This document shows, in pieces, positions 17,585 through 24,960 of a stretch of DNA of 35,474 nucleotides. Every line of letters starts with the position of its first letter. Position 1 is the first letter of the stretch. The notes below the pieces were generated by a model, which worked only from the letters and a program-made list of their open reading frames with translations, was not told where the DNA came from and ran no database searches. A program made the translations under genes and the position numbers. The DNA is taken from positions 1 to 35,474 of the forward strand of contig CAZSTZ010000038.1 in NCBI GenBank assembly GCA_964609515.1, in the 5' to 3' direction. The DNA comes from CALKCV01 sp964609515 (GTDB lineage Bacteria; Cyanobacteriota; Cyanobacteriia; Cyanobacteriales; Microcoleaceae).

Positions 17585-17740
17585 ATGACCCAAACAACAG
17601 TTAAATTGCAAATAACTTTTGAATCCTTAGTAGAGGCGATCGCCTCTCTGGGGCTAGAAGAAAAACGCCAGCTTTGGCAACTGCTAGACCGAGAGATTCA
17701 GCAAACAGAAAGCGATAGCGATCGCCTTTTTAGTTCGTAG
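17585..17740 (+). CDS. Small antitoxin-like protein, unknown
   Basis: The 51-residue protein reads MTQTTVKLQITFESLVEAIAS and then LGLEEKRQLWQLLDREIQ. It has one strand and an amphipathic helix with the pattern often seen in small cyanobacterial antitoxin-like proteins. The start at 17585 is chosen because AGGAG lies 12 bases upstream. An open frame reaches back to 17342 but translates the hairpin repeat at 17430, so the longer form is rejected. A TATAAT box at 17521-17526 could drive it. The stop codon lies at the edge of another inverted repeat (17737-17792), and no toxin follows. The function is unproven. Confidence 0.55.
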   Translation: MTQTTVKLQITFESLVEAIASLGLEEKRQLWQLLDREIQQTESDSDRLFSS

Positions 17741-17792
17741 TAATCGCGCTCCGCGATTCAAGTCGGAGCTAAATCGCTAAAGTGATTACTAC
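17737..17792. repeat. Composite inverted repeat with GTAGTAATC ends
   Basis: GTAGTAATC (17737-17745) pairs with GATTACTAC (17784-17792), and inner GCGATT/AATCGC segments also pair. It lies between the small antitoxin-like gene and the convergent HAD gene, so it may serve as a two-way terminator-like structure, although it lacks T-runs. It starts with the same GTAGTAA module as the composite repeats at 12719 and 30917. Confidence 0.65.
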
Positions 17793-17803
17793 TAACAATA
17801 TTA

Positions 17804-18592
17804 CTAAATGTACCAAACCGAAAAATTCTGACTGAATTGGGAAAGAGACAATAATTGTATTGGTACATTTTCGGCGACGAACGATCGCTCTGCTTCCGTA
17901 TTATAGCCCCAGTCCGCTAAAAATAGTTTCACATTCCTTAAATCTGATTGGTGTTTCACCGATAGCAGGGTTTTCATCCGATCCTCGATAAACCAAATGC
18001 TAGTTTCTTCCCCAAATGCAGCTAGTAATTGCCTCAAGGTTTGATGTTTGGGGCGCTTGCTCTCTTTACCGATAATCGAATCTGCGGGTAAGTCTATTCC
18101 TTGTTGTTCTAAAAGTTGTCGGGCGAACCGTCCTTCTTTGGTGGTGATGATAATTGGTTTGGTGGGGGAGGCGATCGCTTCTCGCAGTCTTTCTATTACT
18201 CCGGGATAAAATTCGTGCAACGACAACCACTCGTCTAAATTCGTGGATATCCAGTTGTCTCTGGTTTTATCTAATTTATAAGCGATGTCTTTGGGGTCGC
18301 GACTTTCTGCGGTTACTATCTCTTGGGCGATCGCCTGCCATTGTTGCAAAATCTCCTCCTCGCCCCTTCCTTGCAACAACGCCCGAATTAGCACCGGCAT
18401 TTCCCATCCAGTTTCTATTACCGGACGCAAGCGATAAAAAATTGGTGCTAATTTTTCCGGTGGGGCAGTGTCGGCGGGCTGCCAAATTTGACAGTAAGTG
18501 CGCCACGCCGTCTCAAAGTATTCTCTCAGTCCGTTACACAATACTCCATCGAAATCGAGGGCTAAGATTGTCGGGTTTTTATTAGGCATCAT
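17804..18592 (-). CDS. HAD-family phosphatase
   Basis: The 262-residue protein carries the four HAD motifs. These are LALDFDGVLCNG at the N-terminus with the nucleophile Asp, TTKEGR (motif II Thr), Lys-containing GKESKRPKH (motif III), and WFIEDRMKTLL (motif IV). A helical cap lies between motifs I and II, as in phosphoglycolate-phosphatase-like members. The substrate cannot be told. The start at 18592 is chosen over the ATG at 18607, which lies inside the dispersed repeat AACAGGCATCTTGCCTGTT. No ribosome site is clear. Confidence 0.82.
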   Translation of the reverse strand: MMPNKNPTILALDFDGVLCNGLREYFETAWRTYCQIWQPADTAPPEKLAPIFYRLRPVIETGWEMPVLIRALLQGRGEEEILQQWQAIAQEIVTAESRDPKDIAYKLDKTRDNWISTNLDEWLSLHEFYPGVIERLREAIASPTKPIIITTKEGRFARQLLEQQGIDLPADSIIGKESKRPKHQTLRQLLAAFGEETSIWFIEDRMKTLLSVKHQSDLRNVKLFLADWGYNTEAERSFVAENVPIQLLSLSQFSQNFSVWYI

Positions 18593-19039
18593 CTGTAGAA
18601 CAGGCATCTTGCCTGTTTTAGGGTTTTGGCTCTAATCATGTTACCCGAGCGATCGCCCCACTAACCCCCAGCAGTTTTATCCGACTTTTGGTATTGATGA
18701 AAATATTACATCATTTTCATAACCAAAGTCATAACTTTTTTATAAAACTAGGTTTTACTTTCTTTCGGGTAGAGAGTCTGCCAGTGTATTCTCAGAAAAC
18801 TCGGTTTTTTCGGTACCTCAGAAACCCGGTTTTTTCATGCATACCGGGTTTCTTTACCGCTCGCCTCGGTAAAATTTAGAAAAATTTAAGAAAATTATGT
18901 TTTTTCCTTAAAATCTAGTTACAATACTTACAAGTTTATAAAAATTTTAGAAGAGAACGTTAAAGTGGCCCCAGGCTGCTTCGTTCTTCTTAAAATTAGT
19001 TTTTTCCCAACCAACTCAATCTTCACGAGGTAATTAACT
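18593..19039. promoter_or_regulatory. 447-bp gap: hairpin repeats and AT-rich leader
   Basis: It holds the AACAGGCA inverted repeat (about 18599-18620), and a half and a full AGAAACCCGG repeat (18793-18853; full arms 18820-18830 and 18843-18853). A very AT-rich 150-base leader then runs to the 19-residue-repeat gene. GAGG lies 11 bases before that gene's ATG. A promoter is likely in the AT-rich part, but no box pair is convincing. Confidence 0.45.
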
Positions 19040-19483
19040 ATGACCAACGCCACTACTACCGAACAAGAAGCAAAAACCAACAAAAAACCAGAGAAAAAAG
19101 CAGATAATAGCACTCAACGGACTACTTTACAAGTAGAAAGTCAGTCTAATAAAGAAAACAAAGGAGCGATCGAGCGTTACGAGCGCTTGTCCCTGCCCAA
19201 CAACCGCCCCATCGGTACGACTCACCTTCAAATTAGCCAGACAGTCTCTATTTTAGGCAACCGCCCGGTTTCTGCCACTCACTTTCAGCTCCAGGAAACC
19301 TTTTTTGCATCTGGAGTTCGTCCCATTTCTAAAGGCGAAGTAGATATTAAAGAGACTTTCAATGCTTCAGGAGTTCGCCCCATCGGCACGACTCATTTGC
19401 TAATTGAGGAAACAGTTATGGGTCGTCCTGTTGCTCCTAATGAGGATGAAGGAAATAACGGCTTAATGGGTTTTTTGGATTAA
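19040..19483 (+). CDS. Soluble protein with four 19-residue RP repeats, unknown
   Basis: I do not recognise a named family. The 147-residue protein has a charged, low-complexity N-terminus (residues 1-45, Lys/Glu/Thr/Asn-rich). Four repeats then recur every 19 residues, beginning at Arg56, Arg75, Arg94 and Arg113. Each follows RP-I/V, a polar turn, an alternating strand pattern (THLQISQT, THFQLQET, GEVDIKET, THLLIEET) and a Gly or Asn turn. A fifth RPV starts the acidic tail that ends MGFLD. The strand-turn pattern suggests a small beta-sheet or solenoid. There is no signal peptide or membrane segment. The ATG at 19040 has GAGG 11 bases upstream. A long inverted repeat follows the stop. Confidence 0.75.
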   Translation: MTNATTTEQEAKTNKKPEKKADNSTQRTTLQVESQSNKENKGAIERYERLSLPNNRPIGTTHLQISQTVSILGNRPVSATHFQLQETFFASGVRPISKGEVDIKETFNASGVRPIGTTHLLIEETVMGRPVAPNEDEGNNGLMGFLD

Positions 19484-19509
19484 GTCCTAACAATTTCGTC
19501 TTTTTCTAG

Positions 19510-19606
19510 TAGCGTGTCTTTTTACTATTTTTTGGTAAGTTTGTCAAGAATTCTCTTTCTTGACAAATTGAAAATTGCCAAAAAATCAAGGGTAAAAGGC
19601 ACGCTA
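19510..19606. repeat. 97-base imperfect inverted repeat
   Basis: The outer arms TAGCGTG (19510) and CACGCTA (to 19606), the adjoining CTTTTTAC/GTAAAAG, and the ATTTTTTGG/CCAAAAAAT blocks pair. The perfect inner arms TTTGTCAAGAA (19540-19550) and TTCTTGACAAA (19557-19567) enclose TTCTCT. The whole piece folds as one long hairpin 27 bases past the stop of the repeat protein. It could be a terminator/stabiliser or a small palindromic element. Confidence 0.7.
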
Positions 19607-19689
19607 TAATTTTTATTTAATCTTTGGGGCGATCGCTCCTTTTGCAGGATGGTGTCACCGATCGAGAAACCCGTTTTTTGAAAAAATCA

Positions 19690-19722
19690 AGAAACCCGGT
19701 TTTTTGAAAAAACCGGGTTTCT
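19690..19722. repeat. Perfect 16-bp AGAAACCCGG hairpin
   Basis: Arms AGAAACCCGGTTTTTT (19690-19705) and AAAAAACCGGGTTTCT (19707-19722) pair perfectly around a single G. A truncated unit precedes it (GAGAAACCCGTTTTTT near 19664). It sits 25 bases before the DsbA-like gene. Confidence 0.9.
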
Positions 19723-19746
19723 GAGAAACTGACAATTAACAAAAAA

Positions 19747-20535
19747 ATGAATCTTATGCTAAATCGATTTAATCTCAGATACCCAGTTTCGCGACTTAAA
19801 GTTTTGGGCATAGCAATACTTCTAATCTTCTCCATGATTTTAACCAGTTGCGCCCCAGAACCAAGCTCGACTAATGTCAGCGATATAGATCCAGAACTAG
19901 AAGCTCGAGTATTGCAGATTATTCGCGAAAATCCCGAAGTAATTATAGAGTCGGTGGAAGCCTACCAGCGGCAAGGGCGAACTAGCGGACAGCAAAAATT
20001 TTTTGAAGCGATGAAAGCTAATCCCCAGTCAGTAATAGGGGACTCTCCTACTACAGGGGCCATCGATGGAGAGATAGTTCTTTTAGAATTTTCTGACTTT
20101 CAATGTCCTTTTTGTGCTAAAGCTCAAGCCACCATTAAAAAGTTTCTCGACGCACATCAGGATAAAGTCACCCTAGCCTTTAAGCATTTGCCCTTGAGTC
20201 GGATTCACCCAGAGGCCATTCCAGCGGCTCAAGCAGCTTGGGCGGCCCAACAACAAGGAAAATTTTGGGAATACCACAATGCCCTCTTTGCCCAACAAGA
20301 TCGATTGGGTGAAGATTTGTATTTGGCCATTGCCCGCGACCTCAATCTCAACTTCGAGCAGTTTAATAAAGATAGAGAATCGTCTTCAGCGATCGCCGCC
20401 CTCGAATCAGACATCAAGATGGCCAGCGCTATCGGGGTTTCCGGTACTCCTTTCTTTGTGATGAACGGCGAGCCTTTATCTGGTGCTGTAGATATCTCAG
20501 AATTTGAGAAAACTTTGGCAAAAGTCAGCCAATAA
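19747..20535 (+). CDS. DsbA-like thiol-disulfide oxidoreductase lipoprotein
   Basis: The 262-residue protein has a lipoprotein signal (hydrophobic residues 18-33, then LTSC with lipid Cys35). A helical spacer follows (PELEARVLQIIRENPEVI), then a thioredoxin fold with an inserted helical domain. The active site is CPFC (residues 120-123, in EFSDFQCPFC) and the cis-proline loop is GVSGTPFF (Pro235). This matches the DsbA/BdbD/Com1 group that forms or shuffles disulfides in exported proteins. The lipid anchor would hold it on the outer face of the membrane. Four N-terminal residues and an in-frame second Met at residue 4 leave the start slightly open; no strong ribosome site is visible. The hairpin at 20671-20710 terminates it. 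Confidence 0.9.
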   Translation: MNLMLNRFNLRYPVSRLKVLGIAILLIFSMILTSCAPEPSSTNVSDIDPELEARVLQIIRENPEVIIESVEAYQRQGRTSGQQKFFEAMKANPQSVIGDSPTTGAIDGEIVLLEFSDFQCPFCAKAQATIKKFLDAHQDKVTLAFKHLPLSRIHPEAIPAAQAAWAAQQQGKFWEYHNALFAQQDRLGEDLYLAIARDLNLNFEQFNKDRESSSAIAALESDIKMASAIGVSGTPFFVMNGEPLSGAVDISEFEKTLAKVSQ

Positions 20536-20567
20536 GTAGGTAGGCAAAAAGATTTAGCTAACGCAGC

Positions 20568-20671
20568 TTCTGACCTGCCCGTAGAACAGGCAACATGAGC
20601 TGTTGGGTAAAGAAAAATATTCTGACCTGCCCGTAGAACAGGCAACATGAGCTGTTGGGTAAAGAAAAATA
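20568..20671. repeat. Tandem duplication of a 52-base unit
   Basis: Two identical 52-base copies (20568-20619 and 20620-20671) each contain CCTGCCCGTAGAACAGGCA and GAGCTGTTGGGTAAAG. The unit includes the AACAGGC module seen elsewhere in the window. Confidence 0.9.
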
Positions 20672-20710
20672 AAAATTAAAAATGGAGCTAAAAATCCATT
20701 TTTAATTTTT
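20671..20710. terminator. Two-way terminator between the DsbA-like gene and rpe
   Basis: AAAAATTAAAAATGGA (20671-20686) pairs perfectly with TCCATTTTTAATTTTT (20695-20710) and is followed by more T on the plus strand, with A-runs on the other side. It lies between convergent genes and can serve both. Confidence 0.7.
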
Positions 20711-20739
20711 TTAAATTGCTTTTCAAAAAAAAGAATTAA

Positions 20740-21447
20740 TTATGCAGTTACCAACTCTGGTTGGGGTTGAGGGCGCTTGCTTTGGCGGATGCTGGTAATA
20801 GCATCGGCATAATCATCGGCCTTAAAGACTGCAGAACCAGCAACAATAGCATTAGCGCCGGCTTCCAAAACTTGCCAAGCATTATTACCCTTAACGCCGC
20901 CATCCACTTCAATCCAAGGGTCCAGGCCGCGATCGTCGCACATTTGACGCAACTTGCGGATTTTGCCAACAGCAGAAGGAATAAAACTCTGGCCACCAAA
21001 ACCGGGGTTAACGCTCATAATCAGAATCAAATCGCAGACATCTAAAACGTACTCGATTAATTCCAAAGGAGTAGAAGGATTGAGAACCACCCCTGATTGT
21101 TTGCCCAGTTCGCGAATTTGGCAGAGGGTCCGATGTAGGTGGGGGGAGGCATTATGTTCGGCATGAACTGATATAATATCAGCGCCCGCCTTAGCGAAGT
21201 CTTCCACATATTTTTCCGGTTCCACAATCATCAAGTGGACGTCGAGAGGCTTCTTAGTAACGGGGCGAATCGCTTTTACTACCAGAGGTCCAATGGTAAT
21301 ATTAGGAACGAAACGACCATCCATTACATCAACGTGAATCCAGTCGGCGCCTGCTTCATCCACCGCCCGAACTTCATCGCCGAGACGGCTAAAATCTGCT
21401 GATAAAATCGATGGGGAAATCACAACGGGTTTACGGCTCTGGGTCAT
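20740..21447 (-). CDS. rpe: Ribulose-phosphate 3-epimerase
   Basis: Rpe interconverts ribulose 5-phosphate and xylulose 5-phosphate in the Calvin cycle and pentose phosphate pathway. The 235-residue TIM barrel is complete. It starts with SPSILSADFSRLGDEV, carries metal ligands His38 and Asp40 (WIHVDVMDGRFVPN) and His71 (DVHLMIV), the MSVNPGFGGQSF loop, the second acid in IEVDGGV, and the phosphate-binding GANAIVAGSAVF. The ATG at 21447 has AGGAG about 13 bases upstream. It is convergent with the DsbA-like gene and divergent from the membrane-protein gene at 21561. Confidence 0.97.
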   Translation of the reverse strand: MTQSRKPVVISPSILSADFSRLGDEVRAVDEAGADWIHVDVMDGRFVPNITIGPLVVKAIRPVTKKPLDVHLMIVEPEKYVEDFAKAGADIISVHAEHNASPHLHRTLCQIRELGKQSGVVLNPSTPLELIEYVLDVCDLILIMSVNPGFGGQSFIPSAVGKIRKLRQMCDDRGLDPWIEVDGGVKGNNAWQVLEAGANAIVAGSAVFKADDYADAITSIRQSKRPQPQPELVTA

Positions 21448-21560
21448 GACCGATATTGTTCTCCTATGTGGCTACTCGTACCCTCAGATCTTAACATTAA
21501 TTTTATTTTTAAGAGTAAAAAGGCATTAAATAATCCAAATCCCACTAAAAAATAAGAGTA

Positions 21561-21935
21561 ATGAAGAAGACCGAACCCATGGAAAATCCGGACCTAAAAC
21601 GTTTAGAGTTGTTTTTGTTGGTAACTCCAATCGCAGGCTTTTTTCCGGCTTTGTGGAATCTCTATCGCCGTAAAGGTAGCCCGTCCGAGCAAGCGACAAG
21701 CAGATTGGCTGTGACTCTGGCTTTGATGTGGGTGTTGGGAACTATTTTGTTACAAGCAGGCAGCAACGCGGGAGAATTTGGTCAGTTTCCCTTGTTATTA
21801 ACTACTAGCCTTTTTAGCACCAGTTATTTTCTAGTTAGTTTTGCTTTGATGGTTCGTATTTGGAAACGTCAACCTTTATGGTTGCCAGGGATTAGTCAGA
21901 TAGCAGAAAAAGTGCTAGGAAAACATTTCAATTAA
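21561..21935 (+). CDS. Small three-helix membrane protein, unknown
   Basis: The 124-residue protein has three hydrophobic segments: LELFLLVTPIAGFFPALWNLY (about 16-36), a middle one around LAVTLALMWVLGTILL, and LLLTTSLFSTSYFLVSFALMV. The loops are basic (YRRKGS, RIWKRQ). I know this only as a conserved type in cyanobacteria without an assigned role. The start could be residue 1 (21561) or Met7 (MENPDLKRLE); neither has a strong ribosome site. The LCP gene follows 92 bases downstream on the same strand, so they may be co-transcribed and the protein may serve the cell envelope. Confidence 0.72.
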   Translation: MKKTEPMENPDLKRLELFLLVTPIAGFFPALWNLYRRKGSPSEQATSRLAVTLALMWVLGTILLQAGSNAGEFGQFPLLLTTSLFSTSYFLVSFALMVRIWKRQPLWLPGISQIAEKVLGKHFN

Positions 21936-22027
21936 TAATTAACAAGTTCCCAATTAGCAAGTTCCCAAGTTCCCAATTGACAATTATCTATTACCATTTT
22001 TTAAATTATTAAGCCTGTGAGGTTCCC

Positions 22028-23476
22028 GTGTCAGTACAGAAAATTTCAACTAAAAAATCTAGTAAAAAACTGAGAAGGCAGGGTAAGGGCGAAAAACTTC
22101 CCCAGTTTAGCCCCGGACGTTGGCTGGGAGTGGGCTTAGGTTTAACGGGGGTAGCCATGATATCGGCCACGGCAGGAGCTTTATTAGCAGTATCCCTGTC
22201 CAGTACCCCCCTGATGCAGCACAAGCTCAGTCCAGAAGAAGCGGCGGTATTTTCTCAACAGGATTTAGCCAAAGTGAATATGCGGCTGCCAGAATTAACT
22301 CGCCCTGTAAATATTTTGGTTCTGGGAGTGAAGGTAATTACTGCAGATTTGACCGAAGATGATGAAAATTATCCTCAATTTGAAGAAGACCCGGGATACC
22401 ACGCCTTAGTTAATTCTTTTAAGGGTCTATCCGATACCATGCTCTTGATACGCTTCAACCCCGAAGGGCAAAAATTAACTCTGCTTTCTATCCCCAGAGA
22501 CACCCGCGTTTATTTAGAAGAGCGAGGAGTCAGGAAAATCAATGCGGCTAACTTTCATGGAGGGCCTGCAGGCAGCGCCAAAGCAGTTAGCGAACTTCTC
22601 GGGGGCGTGGGCATAGATCGCTATCTGCGAGTAAACGTTCAAGGAGTAGAAAAATTAATCGATGCGGTGGGAGGCGTTAAAGTTTATATTCCCAAAGATA
22701 TGAAATACCAGGACGACAGCCAACACCTCTATATCAATCTCAAGGAGGGCGAACGACGCTTAAATGGAGACCAGGCCCTACAATTTCTGAGGTTTCGCCG
22801 GGATAATTTAGGAGATATTGGCAGGGTACAGCGACAGCAAATGCTGATACGGGCGTTTATGGAGCAGGCAGTTAATCTCAAAACTATGGGAAAATTGCCG
22901 CAAATTTTGTCCGTAATTCAGTCCCATATCGATACTAATTTAAGTATTGAAGAGTTAATTGCTTTGGTAGGTTTTGCCAGTAAAATAGATCGCTCTAATG
23001 TAGAAATGTTGATGGTGCCGGGGCAGTTTAGCGACCCGAAAAAATATAAGGCGAGTTATTGGTTGCCAGATTACGACCGTTTGGATGCGATGATTGCCGA
23101 TCGCTTTAATTTTGGTTATAAACCTTGGATGTACCAGGATCTGGAGCCAATTTATCAAAAAATTTCTATTCAAGACAGCAACGATGACTGGGCAGCTGTT
23201 GACGACTTAATTAGAACTTTGAACGCTGAAGGTTATTGGAACGTTCGAGATTATAAGCCTTGGACGGAACCTTTAGAGGTAACAAAAATTGTGGCTCAAC
23301 ATGGAGATATTGAAGGTGCAAAAGCGGTTCGGGATGCTTTGGGATTTGGAGAAGTTGTCGTCGAAAGTACGGGTCATCTGAGTTCGGATGTGACGATTCA
23401 ACTGGGTAAAGATTGGTTGATTAAACGGGAAGAAATGAAGCTATTAGAGGAGAAAGAAAATTATAATAATTGGTAA
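22028..23476 (+). CDS. LytR-CpsA-Psr (LCP) family envelope transferase
   Basis: LCP enzymes transfer lipid-linked glycans to cell-wall or surface acceptors. The 482-residue protein has a basic N-terminus, one membrane segment (about residues 32-57), and an LCP catalytic domain. That domain shows LSDTMLLIRFNPEGQKLTLLSIPRDTRV, KINAANFHGGP, LRVNVQGVEKLIDAVGGVKV and LQFLRFRRDNLGDIGRVQRQQ, with the conserved Arg and Asp residues that bind the lipid pyrophosphate. A C-terminal LytR_C-like domain follows (WNVRDYKPW, EGAKAVRDALGFGEV, SSDVTIQLGKDW). Translation starts at GTG 22028 with GAGG a few bases upstream. The stop is followed by G-rich GGGAATGG tandem units. Confidence 0.92.
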   Translation: MSVQKISTKKSSKKLRRQGKGEKLPQFSPGRWLGVGLGLTGVAMISATAGALLAVSLSSTPLMQHKLSPEEAAVFSQQDLAKVNMRLPELTRPVNILVLGVKVITADLTEDDENYPQFEEDPGYHALVNSFKGLSDTMLLIRFNPEGQKLTLLSIPRDTRVYLEERGVRKINAANFHGGPAGSAKAVSELLGGVGIDRYLRVNVQGVEKLIDAVGGVKVYIPKDMKYQDDSQHLYINLKEGERRLNGDQALQFLRFRRDNLGDIGRVQRQQMLIRAFMEQAVNLKTMGKLPQILSVIQSHIDTNLSIEELIALVGFASKIDRSNVEMLMVPGQFSDPKKYKASYWLPDYDRLDAMIADRFNFGYKPWMYQDLEPIYQKISIQDSNDDWAAVDDLIRTLNAEGYWNVRDYKPWTEPLEVTKIVAQHGDIEGAKAVRDALGFGEVVVESTGHLSSDVTIQLGKDWLIKREEMKLLEEKENYNNW

Positions 23477-23517
23477 ATAGGGAATGGGGAATGGAGGATG
23501 GGGGATGGGGAAGTTAT
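23477..23517. repeat. GGGAATGG/GGATGGG tandem units
   Basis: Several imperfect 7- to 8-base G-rich units lie between the LCP stop and the next gene. An in-frame ATG inside them (23498) is not taken as the start of the oxidoreductase. Similar GGGAATG units lie in the centre of the MITE at 9230-9254. Confidence 0.75.
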
Positions 23518-23560
23518 TGCTATATACTTAATTGTAGTTCAATTGCCAAAAAACCTGTTT

Positions 23561-24154
23561 ATGCTCGGCAAACATTTCCGCAAACCAGAACCAGAACAGG
23601 GGGACCGAGTTCCACCGGGTCAATACCTGACCAACGGTTTCCCCGTCCTCTCCTACGGGGCAACCCCCGAAATAAATACCGATGAATGGGAGTTTAAGGT
23701 CTGGGGCCTCGTCCAACCGAAAACCTTCACTTGGTCGGACTTTATGACCATGCCCCAAAGCAACTTTACCGCAGACTTTCACTGCGTTACCCGTTGGTCC
23801 AAACTGGACGTTCAATGGACTGGGGTTAAAGTAACGGATTTTATGACCCATCTGGAAGTCGATCCGAAAGCGGTTGAGATAATGGAACACTGCTACGGCG
23901 GCTACACCACCAACATCTCGACAGAAGACTTTAACCGCGAAGAAAACTTCTTTGCCCACACCCTCTTTGGCGAACCCCTGCCGGCAGACCACGGCGGGCC
24001 CTTGCGTCTCGTAGTGCCCCACCTCTATGCTTGGAAAAGCGCTAAATGGATTAACGGTTTGGAATTTTTGGAAGAGCAAGAGTTGGGCTTCTGGGAACGC
24101 AACGGCTACCACTATCGGGGAGAACCTTGGGCAGAAGAACGCTATAACGATTAA
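23561..24154 (+). CDS. Sulfite-oxidase-fold molybdopterin oxidoreductase
   Basis: The 197-residue protein is a stand-alone molybdopterin-binding domain of the sulfite oxidase/YedY group. The Mo-ligating cysteine is Cys75 in FHCVTRWSKLDVQWTGV. Other family features are DEWEFKVWGLV near residue 41, YGGYTTNI, LPADHGGPLRLVVPHLYAWKSAKW and the C-terminal FWERNGYH. There is no haem or dimerisation domain, and no Tat or other signal peptide from this start, so it is probably cytoplasmic. The start at 23561 gives MLGKHFRKPEPEQGDRVPPGQ. The longer form from 23498 begins in repeat DNA and is rejected. The substrate is unknown. No clear ribosome site. Confidence 0.88.
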   Translation: MLGKHFRKPEPEQGDRVPPGQYLTNGFPVLSYGATPEINTDEWEFKVWGLVQPKTFTWSDFMTMPQSNFTADFHCVTRWSKLDVQWTGVKVTDFMTHLEVDPKAVEIMEHCYGGYTTNISTEDFNREENFFAHTLFGEPLPADHGGPLRLVVPHLYAWKSAKWINGLEFLEEQELGFWERNGYHYRGEPWAEERYND

Positions 24155-24206
24155 TGTTAATTGTTAATTGTTAATTGTTAATTGTTAATTGTTAATTGTT
24201 AACTGC
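24155..24206. repeat. TTAATTG heptamer tandem repeat
   Basis: About seven consecutive copies of TTAATTG (phase variants GTTAATT) fill the gap between the oxidoreductase and acyltransferase genes. Shorter runs of the same unit occur near 7191, 24890 and 25601. Confidence 0.92.
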
Positions 24207-24215
24207 TAAAAGAGT

Positions 24216-24884
24216 ATGAGCCAACCGAATGAGGAAGAAATAACTTCGGGGTTTTCGCCTTGGCTGACCCCCTTGAGTTATTTTTTGTTTGGTAAAATAA
24301 TATTGCCCTTTTATTTCAACCTGGAAGTCAACGGTCGAGAAAATTTGCCCCAAGAAGGGGCAACTATTCTGGCACCGACTCATCGTTCTCGGTGGGATCC
24401 GCTAATTTTGGCTCATGCTGCCGGTTGGTTCGTCACCGGACGACAACTGCGATATATGGTCTTGGAGGAACAAACTAAGGGTTTTCAGGGGTGGTTCGTC
24501 CGTCGGTTGGGGGGTTTTCCCGTCGATCGCGATCGCCCGAGTCTCTCCACCATTCGCTATAGCATCGAATTGTTGCAAAATAAAGAAATGCTAGTATTAT
24601 TTCCCGAAGGTCATATCCTCCCAGATAACGAAATTAAGCCCCTAAAATCGGGAGTTGCCCGCATCGCCTTGCAGGCAGCATCGGACGAAACTGATTTGAA
24701 CTTAAAAATCGTTCCTATAAGTATTCGTTACGAACATCCCGCCCCTCCACCGTGGCGCTGCGGTGTCAGGGTTAATATCGGTTCTGCTTTGGCAGTCGAT
24801 AATTATCGAGGCGAGTCTGTTAAAAAAGCAAGTAAAACACTAACGACAGATTTAGAAAAAGCTTTGAAAGAACTACACAAATAA
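24216..24884 (+). CDS. plsC: 1-acyl-glycerol-3-phosphate acyltransferase
   Basis: PlsC-type enzymes add the second acyl chain to lysophosphatidic acid at the membrane. The 222-residue protein shows the catalytic HX4D motif as THRSRWDP (His56, Asp61). The glycerol-phosphate motif is LVLFPEGHILPDN. Further family blocks are GWFVRRLGGFPVDRDRPS and IKPLKSGVARIALQA. A hydrophobic N-terminal stretch (LSYFLFGKIILPFYF) would anchor it. The start ATG is at 24216, right after the heptamer repeats, with AAAAGAG nearby and no ideal ribosome site. Related acyltransferases with other acceptors cannot be excluded. Confidence 0.9.
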   Translation: MSQPNEEEITSGFSPWLTPLSYFLFGKIILPFYFNLEVNGRENLPQEGATILAPTHRSRWDPLILAHAAGWFVTGRQLRYMVLEEQTKGFQGWFVRRLGGFPVDRDRPSLSTIRYSIELLQNKEMLVLFPEGHILPDNEIKPLKSGVARIALQAASDETDLNLKIVPISIRYEHPAPPPWRCGVRVNIGSALAVDNYRGESVKKASKTLTTDLEKALKELHK

Positions 24885-24960
24885 TTGTGAATTGCTAATT
24901 GTTAACTGCTTTCTAATTAGGAAATAACAACTAACAACTGACAACTAACAACTAACAAAA

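Noticed and set aside
24155..24206. Possible CRISPR-like array in the TTAATTG run
   Set aside because: The units are 7 bases with no spacers; this is a simple tandem heptamer repeat.
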